A stretch of DNA of 64,000 nucleotides from Carallia brachiata. Taxonomy: Eukaryota > Streptophyta > Magnoliopsida > Malpighiales > Rhizophoraceae. The notes under the pieces are model-generated. The model saw only the letters and a list, made by a program, of their open reading frames with translations. It was not told the DNA's origin and searched no databases. Below, piece by piece: positions 63,904 through 64,000 of the stretch (positions are counted from its first letter, which is position 1; each line of letters starts with the position of its first letter). The stretch is from assembly GCA_021464245.1 (NCBI GenBank), contig JADCRB010000007.1, positions 6,819,855 through 6,883,854 on the forward strand, written 5' to 3'. The position numbers were made by a program, and so were the translations under genes.

Positions 63904-64000
63904 CTACAATGCAGGAGAAGCATAATGTCATAACGGATCATAACAGTTGCAAACATTCACGTCAGGGGTGGCATTTTGGAAAGAGAATTACTGATATTTG

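Overview
This is a 64 kb window of nuclear DNA from a flowering plant, most likely a eudicot. The genes have GT-AG introns with AT-rich sequence, the intergenic DNA is AT-rich, plant-only families are present (GT77 cell-wall xylosyltransferase, Pti1-like kinase, a long P-class PPR protein), and the repeats are plant-type SINE, MITE and retroposon insertions. I do not commit to a species.

Layout. (1) About 0.05-13.6 kb is a gene graveyard on the + strand. It holds two broken copies of cytosolic glutaminyl-tRNA synthetase (GlnRS) and a duplicated block of unknown nature, with a tRNA-derived SINE between them and a 131-bp tandem duplication at the end. (2) 15.1-19.1 kb (-) is a six-exon gene for an unnamed, probably plastid-targeted membrane protein with a one-base frame break in exon 1. 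(3) 20.6-27.3 kb (-) is a 14-exon CMP-sialic-acid-transporter-like nucleotide-sugar transporter. (4) 29.3-33.9 kb (-) is a Pti1-like kinase. (5) 36.9-39.7 kb (+) is a four-exon RGXT/MGP4-type xylosyltransferase. (6) 41-48 kb is a mobile-element-rich accessory region with a small tandem family of secreted-peptide precursors (SGPSPG.GH core, PIP/PIPL- or CEP-like). It is cut up by a GC-rich retroposon, a MITE with 10-bp target duplications, a fold-back element inside a GA repeat, a third DNA insertion carrying a 0.3 kb purine tract, and a near-perfect 44-bp hairpin. (7) 51.0-54.4 kb (-) is a PPR protein. (8) 55.1-57.3 kb (+) is an unnamed conserved plant gene with a possible PDZ-like C-terminus. 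(9) 58.5-63.9 kb (-) is an epsin (EPSIN2/3 type) that runs off the right edge, with apparent single-base deletions in its coding exons.

The genes are independent transcription units, not an operon. The kinase, nucleotide-sugar transporter and epsin resemble, from memory, neighbours in two duplicated Arabidopsis segments, so the gene set looks like an ancestral eudicot block. The peptide cluster is the best candidate for something undescribed. The frame breaks may be sequencing or assembly errors, because reading frames on both sides of each are conserved and exon phases close only when they are corrected.

All identifications come from reading translations and remembered family motifs. No database search was run.
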